From Clostridiales bacterium (GTDB lineage Bacteria; Bacillota; Clostridia; Christensenellales; UBA3700), in contig JAAVHQ010000012.1 in the NCBI GenBank assembly GCA_014799645.1, positions 3,809 to 10,370 of the forward strand: 6,562 bases of DNA. The letters are read 5' to 3'. The notes under the pieces are model-generated. The model was not told where the DNA came from and ran no database searches. It was given only the letters and a program-made list of their open reading frames with translations. The translations under genes were made by a program, and so were the position numbers. Positions 4,968-6,562 of this stretch are shown here, one piece after another (position 1 is the first letter of the stretch; every line of letters starts with the position of its first letter).

Positions 4968-6562
4968 ATGAAGACTATTCTCAAATATTATAGAAAGTAT
5001 GCTCTCGCAATAATCGCATCTTTACTCTTTTTGACGGGCGAGGCGATATGCGAGTTGCAACTGCCGGGATATATGTCAAATTTGGTCACGTACGGAATAG
5101 GTACTGCCGATATGGGACAGATATGGCATTACGGTTGGCAAATGATAGTAATAGCTCTAACCGCTTGCGTTTGCGCGGTAATGGTGGGCTTTTTCTCCTC
5201 TCAAATTGCGGCGAAAGTGTCGCGCGATTTGCGTAACGATATTTTCAAACAAGTAATGAATTTCGCAAACGAAGAGTACAACAAATTTTCCGTATCTTCT
5301 TTGATTACGAGAAGCACCAACGACATTACGCAAATTCAATCTCTTACGATACTGTTTTTGAGATTGATTATGTTCGCGCCCATCATGGGCATAGGCGGCG
5401 CAATCAAAGCCGTCGAATATTCAAGCGGTATTTCTGCGCTTGCTTACGTTATCGTCGCGGCGATTGCGATAGTGATAGTGTTGATTATCGTTGCGCTTAC
5501 GGTCGTTCAACCCAAGTTCATTAAAATGCAAAAGCAAATTGACAGCGTCAATCAAATCGCAAACGACGAACTCAGCGGTATGCTCGTAATAAGAGCGTTC
5601 AACACTCAATCGCACGAAGAGGAAAGATTTGACAAAGCCAACAAAGATTTGACTTCGACTTCGCTCTTTACTTCGCGTATGATGGCGATACTTATGCCGA
5701 TAATGACAATCGTCATGAACGGCGTAATGTTGGCAATAGTATGGCTTGTCGCTTATAGGGTAGAAGACATCTCGCAAGTGGCGAATATGATGGCATTTAT
5801 GCAATACGCATTGCAAGTCATAATGTCGTTTATGATGATTTCAATGATATTCATTATTTTGCCGAGAGCAATCGTCTCTATCAAGAGAGTAAGCGAAGTG
5901 CTTTCGATGAATATCAGCATTAAAAACGCCGAGGGCAAGGAAGAGCCGACGGGCGTGAGATTTAAGGGCGACGTAAGATTTGAAAACGTGAGTTACGGCT
6001 ATGGCGGCGGAGTCAACGCAGTAGAGAATATCACCTTTGAGGCAAAGAGCGGTCAGGTCACCGCGTTGATAGGCAGTACGGGAAGCGGTAAGTCGACGAT
6101 CGTCAATCTTATCCCAAGGCTTATGGACGCAACGCAAGGCAAGGTTACTATCGACGGCGTTGACGTAAGAGATATCAACCTCAAAGACCTACGCAACAAT
6201 ATAGGCTTCGTACCGCAGAAAAATACGCTTTTCTCGGGTACGGTGGCAAGCAATATCGGCTACGGACTTGACGAGCCGACGGACGAGGCTTTGGATAAGT
6301 CGGCGAGAATAGCGCAAGCCTCCGAGTTTATCAACTCATCGCCGGACGGAATGCAAAGAGAAATTGCGCAGGGCGGCAGCAACGTGTCGGGCGGACAAAA
6401 ACAGCGTCTTGCAATCGCAAGAGCGTTGAGCAAGAATTCGCCGATATACGTATTCGACGATTCATTCTCGGCGTTGGACTTCAAGACTGACGCGAAGTTG
6501 AGAATGGCGCTTAGCGAGGAAATGTCCGAAGCGACCGTAATCATCGTCGCGCAAAGAGTGGG
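4968..6562 (+). CDS. ABC exporter half-transporter with degenerate nucleotide-binding site (3' end outside window)
   Basis: The visible 531 residues are an N-terminal six-helix exporter domain (hydrophobic stretches near 11-30, 57-77, 128-146, 158-180, 238-262 and 280-300) followed by an ATPase domain from about 335. Motifs are A-loop Y343, Walker A GSTGSGKST (369-377), Q-loop Q417, signature VSGGQ (473-477), Walker B IYVFDD (493-498) and D-loop SALD (501-504). Two catalytic positions are altered: D498 replaces the Walker B glutamate, and Q529 (VAQRV) replaces the switch-loop histidine. Both changes mark the degenerate subunit of heterodimeric exporters such as TM287/288, BmrCD (YheIH) and LmrCD, which export drugs or lipophilic compounds across the cytoplasmic membrane. 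A canonical partner with E and H should follow downstream. Only the last part of the ATPase domain is missing. The gene has its own promoter and ribosome binding site. The substrate is unknown. Confidence 0.93.
   Translation, partial: MKTILKYYRKYALAIIASLLFLTGEAICELQLPGYMSNLVTYGIGTADMGQIWHYGWQMIVIALTACVCAVMVGFFSSQIAAKVSRDLRNDIFKQVMNFANEEYNKFSVSSLITRSTNDITQIQSLTILFLRLIMFAPIMGIGGAIKAVEYSSGISALAYVIVAAIAIVIVLIIVALTVVQPKFIKMQKQIDSVNQIANDELSGMLVIRAFNTQSHEEERFDKANKDLTSTSLFTSRMMAILMPIMTIVMNGVMLAIVWLVAYRVEDISQVANMMAFMQYALQVIMSFMMISMIFIILPRAIVSIKRVSEVLSMNISIKNAEGKEEPTGVRFKGDVRFENVSYGYGGGVNAVENITFEAKSGQVTALIGSTGSGKSTIVNLIPRLMDATQGKVTIDGVDVRDINLKDLRNNIGFVPQKNTLFSGTVASNIGYGLDEPTDEALDKSARIAQASEFINSSPDGMQREIAQGGSNVSGGQKQRLAIARALSKNSPIYVFDDSFSALDFKTDAKLRMALSEEMSEATVIIVAQRV

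Noticed and set aside
5421..6544. Minus-strand open frames opposite the ABC exporter gene
   Set aside because: They overlap a continuous, motif-complete ABC transporter reading frame, break up into several short pieces and encode compositionally odd peptides.

Overview
The window looks like bacterial chromosomal DNA. Most likely it comes from a Firmicutes/Clostridia-type anaerobe: AT-rich intergenic DNA, sigma-A-like promoters, GGAG/GAGG ribosome binding sites, an intracellular GH38 alpha-mannosidase and one half of a heterodimeric ABC exporter. The taxonomic placement is inference from style, not from a marker gene. No RNA gene, CRISPR array, insertion sequence or prophage structural gene is visible.

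Layout: (1) 1-886, plus strand: the last 38 codons of a hexapeptide-repeat (left-handed beta-helix) acyltransferase, then after 25 bp a complete DUF5131 (phage Gp37/Gp68-like, three-cysteine) protein. (2) 904-943: a strong bidirectional rho-independent terminator between convergent genes. (3) 960-3968, minus strand: a complete family GH38 alpha-mannosidase with all expected zinc and nucleophile residues. (4) 3969-4128: an AT-rich divergent intergenic region with two back-to-back promoters. (5) 4129-4854, plus strand: a YgjP/DUF45-type zinc metallopeptidase whose promoter lies so close to the ATG that its mRNA may be leaderless. (6) 4855-4967: an intergenic region with a good promoter. (7) 4968 to the right edge: an ABC exporter half-transporter, cut just after its switch-loop position, with a degenerate nucleotide-binding site (Asp for the Walker B Glu, Gln for the switch His). 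This predicts a canonical partner gene just outside the window.

The genes do not form one pathway. The mannosidase is a stand-alone glycan-degrading enzyme with its own promoter and terminator. The metallopeptidase and the exporter each have their own promoter. The left pair (acyltransferase tail and DUF5131) differs from the rest in codon choice and base composition: 12 TTA/CTA/TCA codons in 247 for DUF5131, against 0 in 241 for the metallopeptidase and 2 in about 714 for the part of the mannosidase examined. This suggests the left end belongs to an acquired or accessory segment ending near the terminator. No clearly undescribed system is visible. The most worthwhile leads are the DUF5131 gene with its acquired look, the possible leaderless peptidase transcript and the asymmetric ABC exporter.
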